Shown: one piece after another, positions 1 through 4,572 of the stretch | Numbering within the stretch: the stretch's first letter is position 1 | Layout: each line of letters opens with the position of its first letter | Source: Chlorobiaceae bacterium | Lineage (GTDB): Bacteria; Bacteroidota; Chlorobiia; Chlorobiales; Chlorobiaceae | DNA: 9,442 nt | Direction: 5' to 3' | Assembly: GCA_013336025.1 (NCBI GenBank) | Contig: JAAXUM010000043.1 | Span: 1-9,442, forward strand | The notes under the pieces: generated by a model | Database searches by the model: none | What the model was told of the DNA's origin: nothing | Seen by the model: only the letters and a program-made list of their open reading frames with translations | Position numbers and translations under genes: made by a program

Positions 1-678
1 GACCGGAATTCTCACGGCAAGAGCTTCGAGCATCCCTATGTGGTAGGGCGGCATGTAGGAGATACCGAACAGCGAAATCCGCTTCGGAAAACCGGGCGGC
101 AGCGTGGCATCCTTCACCTTCAGGAGGAACTCCGTTTTCAGGCGTCCCCGATGTTTGCCGGAACTCTCCGTCGCCAGCGCCCTCCACAGCTCCGGTTGCC
201 AGTCGAGGGCAGCGTCGTCTCTCCCCTCTTCCCATGTTTCGAGAAGATCGGGGCGGAAAAGCGTGTACTGATCGAAGGTATCGGCGATACGGCCGGAGAG
301 CTGAAAGAGTTTGAGCCCCTCCCGGTCGTTGTGCAGGTAGGAGAGCAAAGGGGCGAACGATTCACGATCGAGCATGTCAGGCAGGAGGCGCATGATGCTC
401 CAGCACATCACCTCTTTCGAAAACGTTGCGGAATCGGCCTGCCGGAGGTCAAGCCAGTCGAAGAGCTGCTGCACGAGCTTGTTCGGGAACGGGTAGTCGG
501 CCCCGGCCCAGACTCCGAAACGAGCCGCGAGCCGCATCGACAGCCACCGCTGCATACCGCGGCTTTGCACCACGATCCGTTCAGACTCGAAAACTGACGG
601 TACATTTCGTTCCAGCACACCGGCAAGTGCGTCCGCAAGGATTTCCATCCGGTTGCCCGTATAGAGATGCAGCGTCAT
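1..678 (-). CDS. recC: RecC, exodeoxyribonuclease V gamma subunit, N-terminal part (cut by window edge)
   Basis: The minus-strand frame is open from an ATG at 678 to the left edge, giving the first 226 residues of a protein that normally exceeds 1000. RecC is the non-catalytic scaffold of the RecBCD helicase-nuclease, which processes double-strand DNA ends and recognises Chi. Visible RecC hallmarks are the opening LHLYTGNRMEILADAL (residues 3-18), IVVQSRGMQRWLS (35-47), RFGVWAGADYPFPNKLV (53-69) and SLFGISYMPPYHIGMLEAL (202-220). They correspond to the degenerate helicase-like first domain. No Walker A motif is seen in this part, as expected for RecC. The frame stays open upstream to 756 but holds no other ATG, and the homologous N-terminus begins at the 678 ATG. 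The Shine-Dalgarno sequence is weak. The gene lies 75 bases after the PH-domain gene on the same strand, so co-transcription is possible. Hand-counted lines give 57-70% G+C, above the neighbours. The rest of recC, and any recB/recD, lie outside the window. Confidence 0.9.
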   Translation of the reverse strand, partial: MTLHLYTGNRMEILADALAGVLERNVPSVFESERIVVQSRGMQRWLSMRLAARFGVWAGADYPFPNKLVQQLFDWLDLRQADSATFSKEVMCWSIMRLLPDMLDRESFAPLLSYLHNDREGLKLFQLSGRIADTFDQYTLFRPDLLETWEEGRDDAALDWQPELWRALATESSGKHRGRLKTEFLLKVKDATLPPGFPKRISLFGISYMPPYHIGMLEALAVRIPV

Positions 679-753
679 GAGCGCGAGCCGATAAATTGAG
701 AAATGCCGCTGATAGCCGTTATAAAAACCGGAACTCTTCCCATGAGGATTGAT

Positions 754-1314
754 TCAGGTTTTGATCTGAAAAGCGTCAATCGCTTCCATTGCCTTGCGGC
801 GGAACCCGAGAGGATCCCCTATTCCGGGTATCGGAGTTATTCCGCCGCCTGTCCCTTTGATACTGAGAGTGCCGAACCTCAACAGCCTTCCGGACAGGCT
901 CTGTTCAACATGAAAACTCTCAACCTTGCTGTGATTCATCTCCATGGTACTGCGCCTGATAAAGCCGAACTTGGCGATCACGCGTTTTGAGGTAACGGCA
1001 AGCTCGGTGGACTGCCTTTTGACAAAGGCTTCGATGAAAAACCACAAAGCGGCAACCAGCACAGCAACACCGAAATACCATGCCGCGGAAGAAAGCTCCG
1101 TTTTTCCGTCAAGAGATGTTTGCAGCGATAACGTCATCAGAACGATCGATACCGTAAAAAAAAGAATGGCCTTGCTGAACACCGTCCAGTGCAGCTTTGC
1201 TTTGGCATAAATTTTTTCATCCTGCATGAGATTTTTCTCGATATAACCCATTTCTTTCTTCCCTTCTTCCGTTACATGAATTTGACCTGATTTCATCTCT
1301 GTTTTTTCATTCAT
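754..1314 (-). CDS. Bacterial PH-domain (bPH2 / DUF304, YdbS-like) membrane protein
   Basis: This 186-residue protein has a charged N-terminus, two predicted membrane helices (about 44-63 and 77-97) and a bacterial pleckstrin-homology-like domain (about 100-180). The domain has the family pattern STELAVTSKRVIAKFGFIRR followed by an amphipathic strand and FGTLSIKGTGG (147-157). Such proteins are membrane anchored with the PH-like fold presumably on the cytoplasmic face. Their biochemical role is not established, so I give no function. The ATG at 1314 overlaps the stop of the upstream DUF389 gene by 8 bases, a typical coupling arrangement. An alternative start at 1251 (MGYIEKNLM...) matches where relatives of this family usually begin, and a purine-rich GAAGGGAAGAAAG precedes it, so the first 21 residues may not be translated. 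The C-terminus PLGFRRKAMEAIDAFQ looks complete. The product call is firm at the family level only. Confidence 0.82.
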   Translation of the reverse strand: MNEKTEMKSGQIHVTEEGKKEMGYIEKNLMQDEKIYAKAKLHWTVFSKAILFFTVSIVLMTLSLQTSLDGKTELSSAAWYFGVAVLVAALWFFIEAFVKRQSTELAVTSKRVIAKFGFIRRSTMEMNHSKVESFHVEQSLSGRLLRFGTLSIKGTGGGITPIPGIGDPLGFRRKAMEAIDAFQIKT

Positions 1315-2617
1315 CGAAAACCACTCTCAACGTGTCATTCTGCAAACGAGCCTGAAGCCAGGCTTTGACTTTGCTGCGATCTTCGTTCCTGAGCGTTCCT
1401 GAATCAGAAACCACGACATAGGCCAGCTTCTCAGGATTTGCGGCGTTATCCTTGCTGTATCGGTATGGTTCGGCAAAAAGAGCGGCCGTTACACCGGGAA
1501 AAACCGTCCTGAGCTCATTGAGCAGCACCCTGCCGGTCATTGCCCGCTGCTGCAGGCTGTCCTGCATGCGCTTGTTCTCCTGAAGCGCAAACGTAAGCGA
1601 ACTGATCTGCGATTTCAAGGCGTCCTTTTCACTGAGCTGACCGGTTATATCGCTGAAAGATATTCCCTGCTTGAAGGTGAGAGCAACTTTATCCAGACCG
1701 AAATCAGCTGCTTTCATCTTCAGGCTTGCCTTGTCTTCATCGGTAAGCGAATGTCCTGCATACACGAGAGTGATCTGCTGTGTATCCGCATCGATATCAT
1801 TCCGCAGCAGATAATCACCCCGAAACACCTGCACCGAGTTGACGAACCTCACTGCTTTATCCGTGAACTGTTCTTTCATGACAAGAAGATAACCGAAATA
1901 GATGCTCGGTATAAGGGTAACCAGAATGATAACCGTAATCCACCGGTTTATACGGGCCCTGCTTGCAGTTTCAACCTCGTTTCTGATGGGAAACTTCATA
2001 ACCTGCGAAAAAGCAACGGTCGAAAGAGCGATAAAAACCGTGTTGATGGCAAAAAGATAGAGCGCTCCGAAAAAAAAGTGGAACTGTGCGGTAGCAATGC
2101 CATACCCTGCGGTACAGAGGGGCGGCATGAGTGCGGTAGCAATTGCCACACCCGGCACAACATTCCCCTTGAGTTTTGTTGTGAGCGAAACCGTTCCGGC
2201 AAGACCGCCGAAAAGAGCGATGAGTACATCGTAAATGGTGGGGCTTGTCCTGGCCAGAAGTTCCGAATGGGCATTGGATACCGGACTCACGGCAAAATAG
2301 AGCGTTGAGGCAGCCAGACTCGCCAGAACAGCAAAGGAAAAGCTTCTGAAAGATCGTCGAAGCAAAGAAAAATCATACGTGGCAATACTGTACCCCATGC
2401 CGTTGATAGGTCCCATCAGAGGGGAAACAAGCATGGCTCCGATGATCACCGCCGTAGAGTTGATGTTGAGACCGACAGATGCAAGAAAAATTGCAAATAC
2501 GAGAATCCAGAGCCGGCTGCCCTTGAATTCTATTTCGTTTTCAACCGCACGATGAATAACATCAAACGACTCAACATCTCCCTGAATACTGAAATAGCCG
2601 ATAATTTTTTTCAACAT
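1307..2617 (-). CDS. DUF389 family multi-pass membrane protein
   Basis: This protein has 436 residues. Residues 30-250 hold about six or seven hydrophobic segments (roughly 35-52, 56-72, 94-110, 130-146, 152-172, 181-203, 226-246) with the DUF389 signatures GLNINSTAVIIGAMLVSPLM (49-68) and GVAIATALMPPLCTAGYG (156-173). The N-terminal charged segment (15-34) is cytoplasmic-like. After the last helix comes a soluble C-terminal domain of about 185 residues, including a likely coiled coil (326-358, LSEKDALKSQISSLTFALQE) and a folded tail ending at 436. DUF389 is widespread and functionally uncharacterised. A transport or sensing role would be speculation. The start at 2617 has no clear Shine-Dalgarno. 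It is divergent from the small winged-helix gene, with 329 bases between them. Its 3' end overlaps the PH-domain gene by 8 bases, so the two are very likely translated from one mRNA. Confidence 0.88.
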   Translation of the reverse strand: MLKKIIGYFSIQGDVESFDVIHRAVENEIEFKGSRLWILVFAIFLASVGLNINSTAVIIGAMLVSPLMGPINGMGYSIATYDFSLLRRSFRSFSFAVLASLAASTLYFAVSPVSNAHSELLARTSPTIYDVLIALFGGLAGTVSLTTKLKGNVVPGVAIATALMPPLCTAGYGIATAQFHFFFGALYLFAINTVFIALSTVAFSQVMKFPIRNEVETASRARINRWITVIILVTLIPSIYFGYLLVMKEQFTDKAVRFVNSVQVFRGDYLLRNDIDADTQQITLVYAGHSLTDEDKASLKMKAADFGLDKVALTFKQGISFSDITGQLSEKDALKSQISSLTFALQENKRMQDSLQQRAMTGRVLLNELRTVFPGVTAALFAEPYRYSKDNAANPEKLAYVVVSDSGTLRNEDRSKVKAWLQARLQNDTLRVVFDE

Positions 2618-2666
2618 GTGACAAGAGGAGTTGATTGAAGTAGCTGAGCAGTTGCCGCGCTTCGGA

Positions 2667-2672
2667 TATATA
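2667..2672 (-). promoter_or_regulatory. Possible -10 box for the DUF389-PH unit
   Basis: TATATA on the minus strand lies 50 bases before the DUF389 start, behind a T-rich run. No convincing -35 hexamer is found at 16-18 bases from it, so this is a weak guess. Confidence 0.22.
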
Positions 2673-2717
2673 GAAAAAAACTACTTCGGGAAAAAGTGAT
2701 TTTCACCGTTCGATACA

Positions 2718-2737
2718 TCCGGTATCGCATTACCGGA
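2718..2737. repeat. Inverted repeat TCCGGTA-N6-TACCGGA
   Basis: Perfect 7-base arms (2718-2724 and 2731-2737) are separated by TCGCAT. No T-run follows on either strand, so it is not an intrinsic terminator. Its place between two divergent genes, about 45 bases upstream of the candidate DUF389 -10, suits an operator for a dimeric regulator. That role is inference. Confidence 0.45.
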
Positions 2738-2791
2738 CCGTTAAACAAGCCATTAAGCTAAAGCTCTGCTTTTAAACAAGATTATGCAATT

Positions 2792-2809
2792 CAGCCTGTC
2801 GGCAGGCTG
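2792..2809. repeat. Hairpin CAGCCTG-TCGG-CAGGCTG
   Basis: A perfect 7-base stem (2792-2798 and 2803-2809) closes a four-base loop. It would form in RNA from either strand. No U-tract follows, so termination is unlikely. It lies about 155 bases upstream of the winged-helix start and upstream of that gene's candidate promoter. Confidence 0.45.
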
Positions 2810-2895
2810 CTCTGCAGATGCAACGAATGTTGATTGATACATTACCGTCGAATCCTGGAACGAATTATGAACGGAGCTCATTAATGAAGCTCGGA

Positions 2896-2924
2896 TTACA
2901 AGGTAAGGCACGATCTGTTATCAT
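2896..2924 (+). promoter_or_regulatory. Sigma70-like promoter for the small winged-helix gene
   Basis: TTACAA (2896-2901), a 17-base spacer and TATCAT (2919-2924), with TG one base before the -10 hexamer (extended -10). Transcription would begin near 2931, about 16 bases before the ATG at 2947. The promoter falls inside the longer open frame that starts at 2818, which supports the short form of the protein. Confidence 0.45.
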
Positions 2925-2946
2925 CTTAAACTCAACAAGAAAAAAA

Positions 2947-3126
2947 ATGGACGCAAAAGAAACTGTTCTGGAAGCAATGAAAAAAGAGGGTCAACCGGTA
3001 AACGCCGGTAAAATCACCGAAATCACCGGGCTGGATCGCAAAGAGGTTGACAAGGCTATGAAAGCTCTCAAAGACGAGGATTTGATCGTATCGCCAAAAC
3101 GCTGCTACTGGGAACCCAAACAATAA
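2947..3126 (+). CDS. Small winged helix-turn-helix protein, 59 residues
   Basis: The protein [20 protein letters not shown]... is a minimal winged-helix DNA-binding fold. It has helix 1 (3-12), helix 2 (19-28, [10 protein letters not shown]), a recognition helix (31-43, [14 protein letters not shown]) and a short wing ending in IVSPKRCYW (47-55). The conserved tail Ser-Pro-Lys-Arg-Cys-Tyr resembles small stand-alone regulators that I recall from green sulfur bacteria and methanogens, but I cannot name a characterised member. The frame extends upstream to 2818. Residues before the methionine at 2947 look like translated noncoding sequence, and a promoter candidate lies within them. The ATG is preceded by an A-rich AAGAAAAAA stretch instead of a true GGAGG. 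It is a single gene ending in a region with two terminator-like hairpins. Target genes are unknown. The divergent DUF389 gene is a guess. Confidence 0.72.
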   Translation: MDAKETVLEAMKKEGQPVNAGKITEITGLDRKEVDKAMKALKDEDLIVSPKRCYWEPKQ

Positions 3127-3136
3127 CAGAGGAATG

Positions 3137-3160
3137 AGGTTTCGCTCAGAACCTGTTTTC
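3137..3160 (+). terminator. Weak terminator-like hairpin after the winged-helix gene
   Basis: AGGTT (3137-3141) and AACCT (3150-3154) form a short stem with an 8-base loop, followed by GTTTTC. The stem is only five pairs, so this is marginal. The stronger stem at 3272-3304 probably does the work. Confidence 0.25.
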
Positions 3161-3189
3161 TGATCCGACCGGTCCGGTTCCCGCTGCCC

Positions 3190-3212
3190 GAAATCATCAC
3201 GCACGCGATTTC
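3190..3212. repeat. Inverted repeat GAAATC-N11-GATTTC
   Basis: Six-base perfect arms (3190-3195 and 3207-3212) lie in the gap between the convergent winged-helix and secreted-protein genes. There is no T-run. It may be part of 3' RNA structure or be chance. Confidence 0.3.
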
Positions 3213-3271
3213 AGAAACACGGGGATGACCATGTTCAAACACGGCATCGGATAGAAGATACCGGACAACCA

Positions 3272-3304
3272 AAACGAAACGGCCTGTTCAGAGCCGTTTC
3301 GTTT
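3272..3304. terminator. Bidirectional intrinsic terminator
   Basis: A 12-base perfect stem AAACGAAACGGC (3272-3283) / GCCGTTTCGTTT (3293-3304) with a 9-base loop sits between two convergent genes. The arms end in A/T runs, so each strand gives a GC-rich stem followed by U residues. It lies 10 bases after the stop of the secreted-protein gene and serves both genes. Confidence 0.82.
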
Positions 3305-3313
3305 ATATGAGGT

Positions 3314-3661
3314 TTACGGACGAGTCCAGACAGAACCTCCGAAGCCCCCTGTTTTATAGGTAGCCGTTGCCCTGTTCGGACTATCCATACGAAGAATCAG
3401 TATTCCATCCGACGTGATTTGACCTTTGGGAACATCGGCCCACCGGAGAATGATCTGATTTCCGTCGATATGACCCGAGGCGGTATTCGACCATGAGGGA
3501 TTCATTGGCGAACGCTCGCCAATCCAGAAAACCTCTTTTCCCAACTGTCTCATGTAATAGGTACCGCCGTCATTGCAACTCCATTTGCCGGTAAGATCAG
3601 CAAAAACAATTGCCGGAAATGAAAAGACGACGAGAAACAGCAGACATTTCAATTGTTTCAT
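3314..3661 (-). CDS. Small secreted protein of unknown function
   Basis: This 115-residue protein has a clear signal peptide: positive MKQLK, a hydrophobic core at 6-20 and a VFA-D cleavage site after residue 21. The mature part is about 94 residues, rich in Gly, Trp and Thr with alternating hydrophobic strands. Notable stretches are LTGKWSCNDGGTYYMRQLG (23-41), NPSWSNTASGHIDGNQI (54-70), LRWADVPKG (72-80) and a terminal TGGFGGSVWTRP (104-115). This looks like a small all-beta domain of a widespread hypothetical family that I recognise only by pattern. No catalytic residues stand out, and the mature part has a single Cys (28), so no internal disulfide. Export to the periplasm or outside is inferred. 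AGAGGAG lies just before the ATG, rather close to it. The gene stands alone between terminators and a long noncoding region. Confidence 0.78.
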   Translation of the reverse strand: MKQLKCLLFLVVFSFPAIVFADLTGKWSCNDGGTYYMRQLGKEVFWIGERSPMNPSWSNTASGHIDGNQIILRWADVPKGQITSDGILILRMDSPNRATATYKTGGFGGSVWTRP

Positions 3662-4045
3662 AACTCCTCTGAGATTACATGGTTGATGAAAGCACCCTCC
3701 TGTTCAATGTGAGGGGGTTACACAAGGCATTATTCATTATTCAAAAGCAACTGCTCTGTTGCAGGTATCAAACTATATCAATGCCGCTCAAAGCACAACA
3801 GTTGCAAGTATTAAAGCTCGGGATCCGGTTAAAAGTGCCCCCGGTTACAAAGTTCTCCTTCATGCAGCTACCTGAACAGCCTGAAATTTCAAAAAAATAA
3901 ACAAAATCTTCCATTCCCACTCTGTCACAAAAATGGTAAATAAGCGGAATATGCTCAAGAAATCCCGAATAAAAACGGTAAACTGCAAAACAACTCTGCA
4001 CGGCTTTTTTGACAGCAGAGACCACCCTAAGGAGATTGTTATTCC
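3662..4045. other. 384-base region without a convincing gene
   Basis: Short open frames exist on both strands (for example a 73-codon plus frame at 3679 and a 99-codon minus frame at 3768), but neither gives a recognisable protein. I looked for a HigB toxin ahead of the HigA-like gene in all plus frames and found none intact. The region holds small repeats: tandem CATTATT (3728-3741), a GCAAC/GTTGC hairpin (3747-3762), a direct repeat CCGGTTA(A/C)AAG (from 3825 and from 3841) and an inverted repeat CTCTGC/GCAGAG (3994-4020). It may be decayed sequence plus two divergent promoters. Confidence 0.5.
3994..4020. repeat. Inverted repeat CTCTGC-N15-GCAGAG before the antitoxin-like gene
   Basis: Six-base arms (3994-3999 and 4015-4020) lie 25 bases before the ATG at 4046. 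HigA-family proteins commonly bind palindromes in their own promoters, so this is a candidate operator. It is short enough to be chance. Confidence 0.3.
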
Positions 4046-4357
4046 ATGTCAGTAAAGAAAGTATCACCGCTTCATCCAGGAACCGTTCTTCTGGAGGATT
4101 TTCTGAACCCTATGGAGCTCACTGAAAAACAGGTTGCCGAGGATATCCATATTCCTGTCTGGTGCATCAATGAAATCATTGCAGGTAAACGATGCATCAC
4201 AGCCGATACCGCGTTGCGTCTGGCCCGCTATTTCAGTACGCCGCCCCAGTTCTGGTTTGGCCTTCAGATGGATTACGATCTCAAATCCGCCCTGCACAAT
4301 GATGGCGACAACATTGATCGGGAAGTACAGGCCTGTTCGAGACTTGAGGATCAATAG
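4046..4357 (+). CDS. higA: HigA-family antitoxin-like HTH protein, without a partner toxin
   Basis: The protein has 103 residues. The family signature is complete: HPGTVLLEDFLNPMELTEKQ (10-29), the helix-turn-helix QVAEDIHIPVWCINEIIAGK (29-48), then ITADTALRLARYFSTPPQFW (51-70) and FGLQMDYDL (71-79). HigA antitoxins of the VapI/XRE type bind DNA with the HTH and neutralise a RelE-like HigB mRNA endonuclease, usually encoded immediately upstream. Here no HigB can be read in the 384 bases upstream, and the next gene downstream is hppA on the other strand, so it appears solitary. Length is normal for the family. The ATG at 4046 is preceded by AAGGAG (4029-4034) at an 11-base spacing, slightly long. 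The C-terminal tail after residue 80 is acidic and not distinctive. It could be a retained regulator or a remnant of a lost toxin-antitoxin pair. Confidence 0.85.
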   Translation: MSVKKVSPLHPGTVLLEDFLNPMELTEKQVAEDIHIPVWCINEIIAGKRCITADTALRLARYFSTPPQFWFGLQMDYDLKSALHNDGDNIDREVQACSRLEDQ

Positions 4358-4484
4358 AAAAAAAGTTTTCCTCCCCTGCCCGCAACGGAATACCATCATT
4401 ACCTCTTAACGATGCGAAGATCTGCGTTCAGTCACTGCTGTTCGTTGTTTCACATTCGCCTGACACCAAACAACATACCGACAA

Positions 4485-4518
4485 TAAAAAAAGGGAGCCG
4501 CATTGCTGCGACTCCCTT
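4485..4518 (-). terminator. Intrinsic terminator of hppA
   Basis: On the minus strand, AAGGGAG-T-CGC pairs with GCG-G-CTCCCTT (4508-4518 with 4491-4501, one internal mismatch) around a 6-base loop, followed by a run of at least seven U residues (A-tract 4485-4492 on the plus strand). It lies about 55 bases after the hppA stop. Confidence 0.85.
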
Positions 4519-4520
4519 CA

Positions 4521-4558
4521 GTGTAAGCGATACACCCTTTTACCGGATCAGAATCCGG
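4521..4558 (-). repeat. Two small hairpins between hppA stop and its terminator
   Basis: CCGGAT/ATCCGG (4543-4548 and 4553-4558, loop of four) and GTGTA/TACAC (4521-4525 and 4531-4535, loop of five) stand in series just ahead of the terminator in the hppA transcript. They could stabilise the 3' end. Their stems are short. Confidence 0.4.
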
Positions 4559-4572
4559 AAGAGGATTGCTGC

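Larger units (their letters stand above)
2618..2946. other. Divergent intergenic region with inverted repeats and promoter candidates
   Basis: These 329 bases lie between the DUF389 gene (minus) and the winged-helix gene (plus). I see no protein gene here: the long plus-strand frame from 2818 has family-like sequence only from codon 44 on. The region carries a 7-base inverted repeat at 2718-2737, a 7-base stem with a four-base loop at 2792-2809, an AT-rich stretch with TATATA (2667-2672) that could serve as a -10 for the DUF389 gene, and a plausible promoter at 2896-2924 for the plus-strand gene. Confidence 0.6.

Noticed and set aside
40..597. 185-codon plus-strand open frame
   Set aside because: It lies antisense to recC, whose minus-strand translation matches the family along its whole length. 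The plus frame gives an Arg/Pro/Glu-rich sequence with no recognisable domain.
2818..2946. Longer start for the winged-helix protein
   Set aside because: The extra 43 residues do not resemble the family and cover a good promoter candidate. The domain starts at the methionine at 2947.
3949..4045. Possible HigB C-terminal remnant (FFDSRDHPKE in one plus frame)
   Set aside because: The resemblance to the HigB ending (DYH) is a few residues only, and the upstream frame is not HigB-like. Not enough to call a pseudogene.
3768..4067. 99-codon minus-strand open frame with many Cys and aromatic residues
   Set aside because: No family resemblance and no start signal, and it overlaps the antitoxin promoter and start. 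Treated as chance.
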